Positions 15,528-24,154 of a DNA stretch of 25,897 bases are shown piece after piece (positions within the stretch are counted from its first letter, which is position 1; each line of letters opens with the position of its first letter). The notes beneath the pieces are model-generated. The model was not told the origin of the DNA and searched no databases. It worked only from the letters and a program-made list of their open reading frames with translations. Location: contig JABEUP010000086.1 of the NCBI GenBank assembly GCA_013044365.1, positions 1 to 25,897 of the forward strand. Reading direction: 5' to 3'. Position numbers and translations under genes: made by a program. The DNA comes from Acidimicrobiaceae bacterium. Lineage in GTDB: Bacteria; Actinomycetota; Acidimicrobiia; Acidimicrobiales; Acidimicrobiaceae.

Positions 15528-16163
15528 AGATAACTTGCGCCAATTGCCCTAGCTGGCTTGAATAGGTTACCCAATCGAACCTCTGTTTTTCTTTTTGCAA
15601 TGTCGCCCCCCAAAACCGAGCTGCAAACAATACTTGTCCGAGATAATGAAACGACGCAGTTGGAGAGTCCCTAGTTAACAAGCCTTATTTCAGATCCAAA
15701 AAAGGGGGAAGACGCTTCACAATTTCCAAAAAAAGCGCGAAGTTGAACTAATTGACCAACCTCAGTTCTGAACCCGAAGGTGCCCTAGTTCCGGTGGACG
15801 CCGACGGCGGCACGTCCGGCAATTCTGCGGGAACCTCGGCGGCCTGAACCCTGGAATCCCATGATTTCAGACGCGGGAGAAGTCAATTATTAATTAATCC
15901 GACCAGGACCAGTGAAACTATGGATAAGAACGAACACCCTGCCTTGCAGACTGACAAGGCCAGAAGGCCCAATTCCAACTCCGGCCAGCCTGGCTCCTGG
16001 ATAGGGGTAAGACTTTTTAGAATACTCGCAGCAGCAACCTTATGAGGGACTACTCCTCTTTGGGTGTAACTACCGAATTGAACTTGTACTGATTCCCAGG
16101 CCGGATGCAGGACATTTGACTAACGACACCAAAAAACAGCCAAGTACCGCCTAGACACTAGCC
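15528..16163. other. Gene-poor gap with two doubtful short reading frames
   Basis: About 636 bp without a recognisable gene or RNA. Two short plus-strand frames stand out. At 15752-15847 a TTG-started 31-codon frame right after a TAA encodes a Gly/Ser/Ala-rich acidic peptide. At 15920-16045 an ATG-started 41-codon frame ends in a hydrophobic run (GVRLFRILAAATL). The GC-rich, codon-like texture near 15790-15845 contrasts with the AT-rich flanks. These could be debris of a lost gene or true small proteins; I cannot tell. No terminator-type hairpin with a U-tract was found. Confidence 0.3.
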
Positions 16164-16628
16164 CTATTTTGGAACGACTGACTTCGTAGTTGTCACAGAC
16201 TCGACCCGATCTTTCAAATCCCGAAGCGCGGCATGAACGATGCGTACCTCTGCCCGCCGCTTAACAAATCCCGGAATAGGAACCGCCAGCTCAACGGTAA
16301 GCTCGTAGGTAACCTGGGTCTGGTTCAGGTCATCCGATTCGAACAGATAGGTTCCGTCGAGCCGTGAAGTAATATCTCCGCCAATTTGTACCCATGAGAG
16401 TGCCTTGGGTGCCTCGGAGTAATCGTATTTCAATGTATAGGACGTGGTCCGGCCAAAGGCCCCCGCCCGGAAAGTGACTTCAACCGGGCGTCCCCCGTCG
16501 TCACGACTTCCTATCACAACCTCTTTTATATCCTGCGCCCAGAAAGGATACTCCTCAAATGAGGCCGCAACGGCATAACACTGGTCCGGAGTCGCTCCAA
16601 TAACCATCTTTTCACGAGCGTTTTCCAT
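16164..16628 (-). CDS. SRPBCC-fold (START/polyketide-cyclase-like) protein
   Basis: 154 residues from the ATG at 16626-16628, chosen because an AGAAGGG ribosome-binding site lies about nine bases upstream; an upstream GTG would add nine residues. The protein has the SRPBCC pattern: VIGATPDQCYAVAASFEEYPFWAQDIKEV at the N-terminus, strands in the middle, and a long C-terminal helix (RRAEVRIVHAALRDLKDRVESV). The fold has a deep hydrophobic ligand pocket. It lies about 130 bp downstream of the PimB'-like gene on the same strand. In mycobacteria an SRPBCC protein (Rv2185c) is also close to pimB' (Rv2188c), so the neighbourhood may be conserved and hint at lipid handling. Ligand unknown. Confidence 0.85.
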   Translation of the reverse strand: MENAREKMVIGATPDQCYAVAASFEEYPFWAQDIKEVVIGSRDDGGRPVEVTFRAGAFGRTTSYTLKYDYSEAPKALSWVQIGGDITSRLDGTYLFESDDLNQTQVTYELTVELAVPIPGFVKRRAEVRIVHAALRDLKDRVESVTTTKSVVPK

Positions 16629-16755
16629 AGCTCGAGTCCCTTCTACCTCAGACACGACTCAGATTGACCTGTCTCTCATATCTATGAGATACACGACATT
16701 AAGCAGATTACCCCAATCAAACGCTATGTCTGCAGGATTAAGAATTGGTTCAAAC

Positions 16756-17892
16756 TTAACTTATCGATCCAAGACACTTTCCTAATTTCTCACTGAGACG
16801 GGCATAAGAAAATTCATCGAGAGCTCGTTGCCTTCCGTTCCTTCCCATTTGCTCTCGCAATTCAACATTGCTGATTAGCATTGAAATTGCCTCGGCAGCC
16901 TTCCTTGGTGATTTGGGCTGATACACCACAAATCCGGTCTGCTCGTGCGTTACAGACTCCGTGGAACCCCCCGAGTATCCAGCGATAACGGGCAAACCAC
17001 ATGAACTGGCTTCCAGGAAGACGATGCCAAAGCCCTCCTGCTCCAAACCTGCCCATCTATTACGGCACAGCATAGCGAAGCCGTCGCTGGCACCGAGGAG
17101 ATCAGGAAGATCTTCTTCGTCAACTCTTCCAAACAGACGAACTGAGACCTTCCGCCTCTTAATCATGCGGCTAAGCCGTCGCTCGTCCCTACCGCTCCCT
17201 GCAATTATCACCTTTAGTTCCGGATGAGCATGCTTCAAAAGACCCACTGCCCCGATTAGCGTATCCATACCCTTCCGGGGCACAAGTCTGGAGACCGACG
17301 AGATCAAAAAATCATCTTCCCGGATACCCAGCGATTCACGGTAGCTTGCGCGCATCTCCTTAGACGGAGGCCCGAATCGAATGGTATCTACTCCCGGAGG
17401 GATTTCAAATATCTCAGGAAGTGGTCTTTTCGCCCTCACAAAGAGCCGCTCAAGTTCGCTTCGGGGATACTGACCAGCGGTGATTACGAACCTTGCCCCG
17501 GACAACACCTTGGTTAGCTTTCCGAAGGTAAACGGGAGCCGAGACGGGACAGCCAACTCCGCCCCATGAAGGATAACTCCATAAGGGAAGCCGGCTTTAG
17601 GAGCCAACATCCCAATCGGCAAAGCAGGATCCCAAACAATAAAGGACACCTGATGCTCCTGGGCAATCTCACTAATCCGCCTGGCAAACGAGGCAGTCGG
17701 CATCAAAACTTTCTGCGGCACTCGGATTATTTCGAATTCCTGCTGCGCATCAAACCCGTCCGCGTTTTGATGGGGAGTGGTGACCACTACGAAGCTTTTC
17801 GGATCAAGCCTGCGCCACAATTCATAAAGGTAACTCTGAATTCCACCCACTTTGGGTGGAAAATCATTTGTTACCAGTAGATGCTTGACCAT
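16756..17892 (-). CDS. pimB: GT4 glycosyltransferase, PimB'-like (phosphatidylinositol mannoside biosynthesis)
   Basis: A 378-residue GT-B-fold enzyme. TNDFPPKVGGIQSYL (8-22) is the acceptor-side glycine loop, nearly identical in style to actinobacterial PimB'. HGAE is at 109-112, SRLVPRKGMDTLI (201-213) carries the donor-binding Arg202 and Lys207, and the GT4 E-x7-E signature is Glu286 to Glu294 in EGFGIVFLE. PimB' adds the second mannose from GDP-mannose to phosphatidylinositol monomannoside at the inner membrane. The ATG follows a GGAGAG ribosome-binding site. The SRPBCC gene downstream supports the assignment by context. Other GT4 mannosyltransferases are possible, so the acceptor is inferred. 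Confidence 0.82.
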   Translation of the reverse strand: MVKHLLVTNDFPPKVGGIQSYLYELWRRLDPKSFVVVTTPHQNADGFDAQQEFEIIRVPQKVLMPTASFARRISEIAQEHQVSFIVWDPALPIGMLAPKAGFPYGVILHGAELAVPSRLPFTFGKLTKVLSGARFVITAGQYPRSELERLFVRAKRPLPEIFEIPPGVDTIRFGPPSKEMRASYRESLGIREDDFLISSVSRLVPRKGMDTLIGAVGLLKHAHPELKVIIAGSGRDERRLSRMIKRRKVSVRLFGRVDEEDLPDLLGASDGFAMLCRNRWAGLEQEGFGIVFLEASSCGLPVIAGYSGGSTESVTHEQTGFVVYQPKSPRKAAEAISMLISNVELREQMGRNGRQRALDEFSYARLSEKLGKCLGSIS

Positions 17893-18055
17893 TAGCTCTC
17901 CAAGCTCATCAAAAAATGTTCCAGCATCAGCCTAGAACTCACTACTAAATTAAACGATCCCCGTGCCAACATACGCCATAAAGCCCGTTAAGCAAAGTCT
18001 CAGATTTGTCTTTATGTTCCAAACGCCTTTGACAAATATTGCCGAAAAAAGACTC

Positions 18056-18334
18056 TCAGAACTCCTTATCGACAGGCTCTTGAGTTCGGCGACATCTCAA
18101 GCCTGCATCACGTAGAGCCAGTACCAAAACTCTAAAATCGACCGGCTTGGCCCCAAGGGAAACAGCTCTTTCCCTAACGTCGCTAGGTACGTCATAATGG
18201 TCCTCCTGAAACATGCCCCTAGTGAGACCAAGATCCTCAGCAAATCGATGCAGCTCATCATATGATGAGTCGGAAACCAAATGTGCCCACATCTTTCCCC
18301 GATGAGGCCAGATAGCTTGATCCACCAAAATCAT
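18056..18334 (-). CDS. DUF4031-family small protein
   Basis: A 92-residue protein of the DUF4031 type: ILVDQAIWPHRGKMWAHLVSD at the start, SYDELHRFAEDLGL, then FQEDHYDVPSDVRERAVSLGAKPVDFR and a C-terminal helix RVLVLALRDAGLR. The conserved W-P-H-G, H-L-V-S-D and D-H-Y-D-V-P residues are all present, and several His/Asp could bind a metal, but the function is unknown. The ATG has a GGAG site six bases upstream. It sits about 160 bp upstream of the PimB'-like gene on the same strand and may be co-transcribed. Confidence 0.85.
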   Translation of the reverse strand: MILVDQAIWPHRGKMWAHLVSDSSYDELHRFAEDLGLTRGMFQEDHYDVPSDVRERAVSLGAKPVDFRVLVLALRDAGLRCRRTQEPVDKEF

Positions 18335-18710
18335 CGCGAACTCCGAAAACTATAGCTATTTGCAAAGCAAATATTGATTATGGCAACAACAATGATGCCC
18401 GGAAATCCACACGACTGCAACAGTCTCTAAACCCCGCGGCGCACACCCTCAAAGGGATCTAGGTTGGGTATTTAATCCATTTGATGCTGTTCTCAGCGTA
18501 ATGGAAAGTTGGCTGGAACCCAATCCTGGACTCCACCGTCTCCGCTGCAGAAATCATAGGCGGCCCAACACCGGGCAAAATACGCCATTTAAACGAATGC
18601 CCGACGTGCAGAAAGTCAGCGGGATTAGGTATGATTACGCCAGACCGATGGAGAGGGCGCTTGCTTAGCCAAACGTGATATACAGATCAGCCTGGCCTGT
18701 TAGGAGAAAT
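18335..18710. other. Intergenic stretch without recognisable features
   Basis: About 376 bp between the DUF4031 gene and the small zinc-ribbon gene. I see no convincing reading frame, no tRNA-like T-arm sequence and no terminator. It probably holds the promoter of the DUF4031 gene (minus strand), but no clear -35/-10 pair can be given. Confidence 0.3.
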
Positions 18711-18923
18711 CTAATCGCGGCCCTCTATGATTTCAATTGATTTGGAATGGCCGCACCATCTGCAACTGACATCATCAACAGTCTCCTCAAGTATCTCCTC
18801 GCTTTCGACACGCAGATCACCACCAATGCTGAAATGATAGAAGGATTTGGTCTTTTTGCTTACAGTCACGTCGAATCTGGTGACATTGCCACATGCCGCA
18901 CAACGATATCTTGTCATATTCAC
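18711..18923 (-). CDS. Small zinc-ribbon protein
   Basis: 70 residues from GTG at 18921-18923, or 68 from the ATG two codons later; no SD is present with either. YRCAACGNVTRFDV provides one CxxC and CRWCGHSKSIEI the other, about 44 residues apart, giving a single four-Cys zinc ribbon. The segment between has TKSFYHFSIGGDLRVESEEILEETV, a pattern I associate with short conserved actinobacterial proteins of unknown role. It lies about 200 bp downstream of trpD on the same strand. Confidence 0.75.
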   Translation of the reverse strand: MNMTRYRCAACGNVTRFDVTVSKKTKSFYHFSIGGDLRVESEEILEETVDDVSCRWCGHSKSIEIIEGRD

Positions 18924-19127
18924 AAAATTGAGAATAGCCGAGCAGTTAATTCTTTACCCGCGGCAACGGCGAACATATTTGAGTCCGACAGATCCCGTAA
19001 CAAAAATCATCTCCTTTGAAAGGCACTGGAACCGCATCATCGTGCCACATCTTGACATGGTGCGAAATACCGCCGAGATTCGAGGCGAGTCCACTCAACT
19101 CCCGGCCCAGACTCCACGGCGATACCT

Positions 19128-20192
19128 TCAATGTCCCTGGGAACTTGAAATAAGGCCTTCCAACGCTCTAAGTGCAGCCCCGGACGCTATAGATTGTCTG
19201 GCAATTCCTATTCCATCGCCAATGGAGGACGCTGCTCCGCAAATATATAGAGCTGCACCAGCGTTGAGAATGGCTATGTCGGCTTTTGGACCGGGACTAC
19301 CTTGCAACACTTCCCGAACTATAACCGCGTTTTCACTTGCCTCTCCGCCGCGAAGATCATCGAGACCGGCTAAAGCGATTCCAAGATCTGCGGGATCTAT
19401 CTTGTATCTCCTTATCACTGGTTGACCGTCTTTATCTCTCGAAAGTTCCAAAACGCAAGAGACAGCGGTAGTGGATATTTCGTCCAGCCCGTCTTCCCCG
19501 TACACCACCATCGCCCTTTCAGAACCCTGGTTAGCAAGAACGCCAACCATCGTCTCTGCCATGGCCGGATCGGAAACACCGACAACTTGGTATTTTGCAC
19601 GTGCGGGATTCACCAATGGACCGAGAAAATTGAAAACTGTAGGTACGCCTAGTTCGCGCCTGAGGGAGGCAACATTTGCCATGGCCGGATGAAATTTCGG
19701 GGCAAAACAAAATCCTATATTTGCCTTAGCAATACATTCGGCCACTAAGGATGGTCCGATGTCGACCTTGACCCCAAGCGATTCGAGCACGTCTGCAGAT
19801 CCCGATTTCGAAGATGAAGCTCTGCCTCCGTGTTTGCAAACTTTGACCCCAGCGCCCGCAACAATCAACGCCGCCATAGTCGATACATTAATCGTCATGG
19901 ATCTGTCGCCGCCAGTGCCGCATGTGTCAACCAAATATGGGTCAACATCTACCTTTGTGGCAAACTCCAGCATCGCCGAAGCCATTCCTGAAACTTCACT
20001 TACCGATTCGCCCTTGGTTCTAAGTGCCGCAACGAAGGCGGCCGCGTGTGCCATCGGAGTGTCTCCAGATAAAATCTGAATAAGAGCCAACCGCGAAAGA
20101 TCGAAACTCAGGTCTTCACCCCTAAAGAGCTGTGATAAGACTACGGGCCAACCGGGAAAGTCTTGAGTAATTTTTGTATCTTCTCGAGTCAC
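19128..20192 (-). CDS. trpD: Anthranilate phosphoribosyltransferase
   Basis: A 354-residue enzyme that joins anthranilate to phosphoribosyl pyrophosphate in the second step of tryptophan synthesis. The PRPP and Mg site DTCGTGGD is at residues 89-96, NVSTMAA at 102-108, and KHGGRASSSKSGSADVLE at 120-137. FCFAPKFHPAM and RRELGVPTVFNFLGPLVNPA are the expected anthranilate-site and hinge segments, and the second metal site GEDGLDEIS follows. Length is normal and there are no frameshifts. The start is GTG. No other trp genes are nearby, so it is a stand-alone trpD. A decayed transposon relic ends about 80 bp upstream and may have displaced older upstream sequence. Confidence 0.96.
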   Translation of the reverse strand: MTREDTKITQDFPGWPVVLSQLFRGEDLSFDLSRLALIQILSGDTPMAHAAAFVAALRTKGESVSEVSGMASAMLEFATKVDVDPYLVDTCGTGGDRSMTINVSTMAALIVAGAGVKVCKHGGRASSSKSGSADVLESLGVKVDIGPSLVAECIAKANIGFCFAPKFHPAMANVASLRRELGVPTVFNFLGPLVNPARAKYQVVGVSDPAMAETMVGVLANQGSERAMVVYGEDGLDEISTTAVSCVLELSRDKDGQPVIRRYKIDPADLGIALAGLDDLRGGEASENAVIVREVLQGSPGPKADIAILNAGAALYICGAASSIGDGIGIARQSIASGAALRALEGLISSSQGH

Positions 20193-20274
20193 GCTATAAG
20201 AGGATAATCACTTGTAGTCCAGGTTGACGTCCTCCGCTCTCTCGCAGAATGAGTTACCTGAAATAGACAGCTGC

Positions 20275-21300
20275 TCATGCTGATGATCCTGCCAGGGGTT
20301 CGGGCTTCTCCGGGCCACTGCGCTTAGCCCTGCCGGGCTTTGCCTGCGATCTCCCTCTAAATCCTGTGACCTCCAGTCTGGCGGCGTGCAGCAAGGAAGT
20401 TGCGACTACGTAGGCGTTGCCAGTATGACCACAGGTAGTACAGGAGAATACCGCTTGGCTATTGCGATTATTGGAGTTGGTATTTCCGCACCATGGACAG
20501 TTTTGGAAGTAAAGCGGGGGTTTATGGCTACTACCAGTGTCAGCAGACGTAGGGTTACCAACTATATCTGCTTGGCGCTACCGGAACAGGGACGAGACTT
20601 GAGATGATATGGCTCGGGTCAAACCTCTTTTCTGTGCGACATTATTGCCAGAATTCTGCAATATTCCCCGAGCGGAACGGACCATATTTTTGACTTTCAA
20701 GTCTTTAATGGCGGTCAGGTCGCAGTTTCGCACCAGTCCCAACTCCTGCCTGCCCGTTTCACTAAGAGTTTGGCAATTGGATACTTGGCAAAGTTTCGCC
20801 TGTTGGATCCCTTTTTTGTCGGAATAGCTTTCGCTGTGGTCTCCGCTTCCTCTGGACCTCTCCCCCGCTCAGCAGCTTGGACTATGGAGGCGTACGCCGT
20901 CAGAAGTCGTAACAGTCGAGGCTACCCTGATAGACAAACCATCTAATACTCAGGTGGCTTGTATTGGAATGGGGACTGAGGATGGGTACAACTAACATGC
21001 CAGCAGTCAGAGCAGTCTAGGGTAACTCCGGCTGAAGTGAAGGCTTCCATCTCTTCCCGGCTCCGGCACTAAGATGGAACCTGACCCATCCGGTATTGGG
21101 CACCAGCACCTCTCCCCGCTTACGGCTGATTTTGACAACCGACAAGTTCCTCAAGTAAAAGCCCTGATTTACTCCAGTTTTTCGCCAGCAGGGGCGACTT
21201 AGGCGAAGTAGGGTCATCCAGCAGTATTGAAAGCCCGGTCCAGATCTCTTTGGCAGGGTGTCGAAATACGGAGGCGCCTAACGCCATAATTAGCATTTAC
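20275..21300 (-). pseudogene. Decayed tnpB (RNA-guided nuclease of an IS200/IS605- or IS607-type element)
   Basis: Pieces of one TnpB protein occur in order on the minus strand but in different frames. A STPCQRDLDRAF piece (about 21230-21265) is followed by CWRKTGVNQGF and SRKRGEVLVPNTGWVRFHLS (about 21060-21190), then a TSDG region, a LSGGEVQRKRRPQRKLFRQK bridge helix (around 20830-20885), DLKVKNMVRSARG and NNVAQKRGLTRAI (around 20625-20700), CPWCGNTNSNNRNSQAVF and CTTCGHTGNA (about 20410-20499), and a basic tail ending at 20275. Several frameshifts and stops interrupt it. The RuvC Glu before DLKVKN is replaced by Lys, and the final Asp after GNA is Tyr, so it is dead. No tnpA is seen. The 5' boundary is approximate. 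Confidence 0.8.
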
Positions 21301-21416
21301 CCAGCTAGTAACAGTGGGCAAGAGCCACGGTACAATCCCAAATCCAACGGCACGACTGAATCTTCGCTCATCGCGGCGAGCCCTTTCAAGGACTTCTGGG
21401 TTGCTAATATGAAGCA

Positions 21417-22100
21417 ATGAAGCCATCACCGCAACCTCCTCCTGAATCACCAGCATTTGGGTTTCGATCAGAACACGAGCACAGGTTGCCCGCTCTAATA
21501 GCAATTCTATTTTCCGCGATAAGTTATAGCCTTCTGCCCAAGGGCCTGATCATCGGACCTCGATACGTGCTGCCTAGTTTGGAACTGATCCTTTTGATTC
21601 CGCTGGCAATTTCAAACCCCATGAAAATCAACAGGGAGTCGCGAAATCTGAGAGGACTCTCGTTACTGCTGATCGGACTGGCTAATCTTGCAAACGGAAC
21701 CAACCTAGCTCTGCTCTGCTATCACCTTGTTGCCGGAGGAAATACCTCTGGCCGCGCTTTACTTTATGCGGCGGCAGCCATCTGGGTCACCAATGTAATG
21801 GTATTCGCACTCTGGTTCTGGGAACTGGACAGAGGCGGACCCTACGCAAGGTGTTCAGACTTCAGGCGAAATCCGGACTTTCTTTTTCCCCAAATGTCCG
21901 CACCGGAAACTACTGAGAAAAAGTGGGTTCCGACCTTCATTGACTACCTTTATGTGGCATTTACAAATGCATTGGCATTCAGCCCAACTGATGCAATGCC
22001 TCTAACGCCAATGGCCAAGTTCCTTATGCTTATCCAATCTATGGTTTCAGTAGTTACCGTTGTTCTTGTGGGAGCCAGAGCAGTAAACATACTGCATTAG
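21417..22100 (+). CDS. Conserved polytopic membrane protein of unknown function
   Basis: A 227-residue membrane protein with a short Pro-rich cytoplasmic N-terminus and about six hydrophobic segments (roughly residues 25-43, 46-66, 77-104, 111-134, 168-186 and 195-225). Distinctive motifs are GPRYVLPSLE, FALWFWELDRGGPYAR, DFLFPQM, and WVPTFIDYLYVAFTNALAFSPTDAMPLTPMAK. The last part lies where ion-channel or DUF1345 proteins have a pore-like helix, but the TVGYGD filter is absent. I believe similar proteins occur widely in actinobacteria, without an assigned function. The ATG lacks an SD. It is convergent with the DUF3501 gene (47 bp apart) and next to the tnpB relic. Confidence 0.78.
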   Translation: MKPSPQPPPESPAFGFRSEHEHRLPALIAILFSAISYSLLPKGLIIGPRYVLPSLELILLIPLAISNPMKINRESRNLRGLSLLLIGLANLANGTNLALLCYHLVAGGNTSGRALLYAAAAIWVTNVMVFALWFWELDRGGPYARCSDFRRNPDFLFPQMSAPETTEKKWVPTFIDYLYVAFTNALAFSPTDAMPLTPMAKFLMLIQSMVSVVTVVLVGARAVNILH

Positions 22101-22146
22101 GAACTTGCGCCAACTCGATACACTTTCGGCTGCTGCGATGGGGATT

Positions 22147-22743
22147 TCAACTTCGCCAATCAGAAATCAAGGACTCAACCGACGGCTTGCTAAGTTCCAC
22201 CCGAGCATTATATCTGTGATGGTCAATTCCAAGAAATACCCTCTCGTCTATCATGCGAGTCTGCACTTCATCTTCAAGTATCCACTGTATGTAATGAACC
22301 GATGCAGTGACATCTTCCCTGGTCAGCTGAGATTCATGTTCTGATTCCGGACGAGATTTGATCCGTCTCGATTTGGATCCGGTACCTACTTCCAGGTACA
22401 CTGACTTTTCAATCCCAACCAATGCCGGCAACCATTCCTGAAGCTGGTCTTTAGAAGTTAATTCCAGAAATAGGGTGGCCTTGAGTTCACCTTTTTCAGG
22501 AATCATCGGATTGTAAATGGCCAATTCAGTCTCTATTTGCTCGTCCCGCAGCATTTTCTCAGCTCGTGCCATCTCCTGGATCTGAAATCTGATTGTCTCT
22601 CGGTTCTCGAAAACAACAGTTATTAAATCTCCAAGCGAGATTCTTCGAAGATACTTTAACGCAATAATCGACTTTCTAAAGTCCTCTCTCTGGCGCTCGT
22701 ACTCACGAAGATCCACTATGTCAGAAAGCTGCAACTTTGTCAT
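22147..22743 (-). CDS. DUF3501-family protein
   Basis: A 198-residue protein with the DUF3501 pattern: YERQREDFRKSIIALKYLRRISLGDLITVVFENRETIRFQIQEMARAE, then ETELAIYNPMIPEKGELKATLFLEL. It has no catalytic motif I can name. The ATG overlaps the stop of the Fe-S protein gene (ATGA, 22740-22743), and its SD lies inside that gene, so translation is coupled. DUF3501 genes commonly accompany a GlpC-like Fe-S protein and rubrerythrin, as here, which suggests a shared redox or oxidative-stress role. Function unknown. Confidence 0.88.
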   Translation of the reverse strand: MTKLQLSDIVDLREYERQREDFRKSIIALKYLRRISLGDLITVVFENRETIRFQIQEMARAEKMLRDEQIETELAIYNPMIPEKGELKATLFLELTSKDQLQEWLPALVGIEKSVYLEVGTGSKSRRIKSRPESEHESQLTREDVTASVHYIQWILEDEVQTRMIDERVFLGIDHHRYNARVELSKPSVESLISDWRS

Positions 22744-24038
22744 TGTCTCTCCTCTTCAATCCCATACGCGCGGGCAACTAATTGAATTGGGTGAAACACA
22801 CGCCTTTCAGTCTCTTCGGTGATAGCGGTGTTCGCCAGAAGACAGTCGCCGGATAGAACTTGGCCGTCACTTTTTTCGATTGCCTTAACCAAACCGCTGG
22901 CGACCTTCTTGGAAAGCTCATAATTCTCTTTTCTGTATCCCCAGGTACCGTCTATACCAGAGCACTTGTTGACTACCGTAACTTTGGTACCAGTCAACTT
23001 CAACAGATCACGACTCTTGAAACCTATATTTTGCGCCTGCATGTGACATGGCACATGATAAGTTACCGACTCTGGTACAGTTCCGTTGAACTCTAAGTTA
23101 ATCCCGCCGTTGTTCTTGTGCACGTAGATCAGGTATTCGGCAGCATCGTAAGTCGCCTCGGCAACATCTCGTGCCTCTTGACTCTGAAGATAAAGGGGAT
23201 AGTCATTCTTAATCACATAAGCACAGGTGGGTTGCGAAACAATGATAGGGTTTCCCTGACGGGCCTGGCTCACCAAAGCCGTGACATTTTTCTCGGCAAT
23301 CTTCTTGAAATGGTCGGCATCACCACTGTGGAGCCAGGGAGCGCCACAACATTTAACGCCCTCAGGGAGCGAACATTCGATCCCATTTTTCTCAAAAACC
23401 GCTACCAGATCCTTTCCCATTGCTGGCTCCTGGTACTCGATAAAACAGGTGGGGAAAATCACCGCCTTTGCGCGGCGATTTTCCACAAATGGCTTAACAC
23501 GGTTTTTAAACCAGACAGAAAATCGCTGCTTCGCATAGGGGGGAAGTACCCGTTCAGCCGCTATCCCCATCACCTTTTCCATAGTTTTACGAACAATGGT
23601 GCTGTTGGTTGAAAGTGCCCTATTTGTGGCACCTGACAATTTTACCGACACACTTCCAAATAAGTCAGTCCGGCTCAGAACCTGGTCCGCAAGCCTTTCC
23701 GAGGTAGTTTGATGCTTATTCCGCTTCTTTACTGCGTTGGCTCTCAGCATCAGCCGGGGAAAATCGAGAGCCCATTCGTGGGGCGGTATGTAGGGGCATT
23801 TGTTATAGCACAGCTTGCACTGGTAACACTCGTCGACCACCTGATCCTGATCTTTAGCCGTTAACTCATCCACCGCACCGTCTGTCGCATCGATGGCATT
23901 GAACATGGTGGGGAAAGACGGACAAAGGTGCAGGCAAAGCCTGCACCCATGACAGAGATCAAATACCCTGGTCAGTTCAGACCGCAAATCCGCTTCGTCA
24001 AAATAAAGGGGATGAGATGGTTCGTATGCTGTTGCCAT
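22740..24038 (-). CDS. GlpC-like (Fe-S)-binding oxidoreductase subunit
   Basis: A 432-residue protein with two N-terminal [4Fe-4S] ferredoxin motifs, Cys29-x2-Cys32-x2-Cys35-x3-Cys39 and Cys71-x2-Cys74-x2-Cys77-x3-Cys81, and two C-terminal CCG-type half-domains. The first half-domain has KCCGAPWLHSGD. The second has CHMQAQNIG and CSGIDGTWG, in which the usual CCG is reduced to CSG. This architecture is shared by GlpC, LutA-type and heterodisulfide-reductase D proteins, which pass electrons between a dehydrogenase and quinone or thiol partners. There is no FAD domain. The ATG follows a good AGGAG site. It is in an operon between rubrerythrin (117 bp upstream) and DUF3501 (overlapping), so it may supply electrons to rubrerythrin; that is inference. 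Confidence 0.9.
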   Translation of the reverse strand: MATAYEPSHPLYFDEADLRSELTRVFDLCHGCRLCLHLCPSFPTMFNAIDATDGAVDELTAKDQDQVVDECYQCKLCYNKCPYIPPHEWALDFPRLMLRANAVKKRNKHQTTSERLADQVLSRTDLFGSVSVKLSGATNRALSTNSTIVRKTMEKVMGIAAERVLPPYAKQRFSVWFKNRVKPFVENRRAKAVIFPTCFIEYQEPAMGKDLVAVFEKNGIECSLPEGVKCCGAPWLHSGDADHFKKIAEKNVTALVSQARQGNPIIVSQPTCAYVIKNDYPLYLQSQEARDVAEATYDAAEYLIYVHKNNGGINLEFNGTVPESVTYHVPCHMQAQNIGFKSRDLLKLTGTKVTVVNKCSGIDGTWGYRKENYELSKKVASGLVKAIEKSDGQVLSGDCLLANTAITEETERRVFHPIQLVARAYGIEEERQ

Positions 24039-24154
24039 GTCTCTCCTAACCCGTCACTACATTGAGATCAGTGCACGTCTCTCCGCGCATGACTCCAAGC
24101 AGGTAGAGCACAGCAAGACGCGGCGAGAATCACATTATCAATTTTCAGATTTAT

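Noticed and set aside
15560..15582. tRNA T-arm-like sequence (ggttacccaatcgaacc)
   Set aside because: No matching acceptor, D or anticodon arms around it on either strand.
18946..19131. 61-codon minus-strand frame starting with TTG at the trpD stop
   Set aside because: The overlap with the trpD stop looks like coupling, but the start is TTG, there is no SD, and the peptide has no recognisable features. It is possible but not supported.
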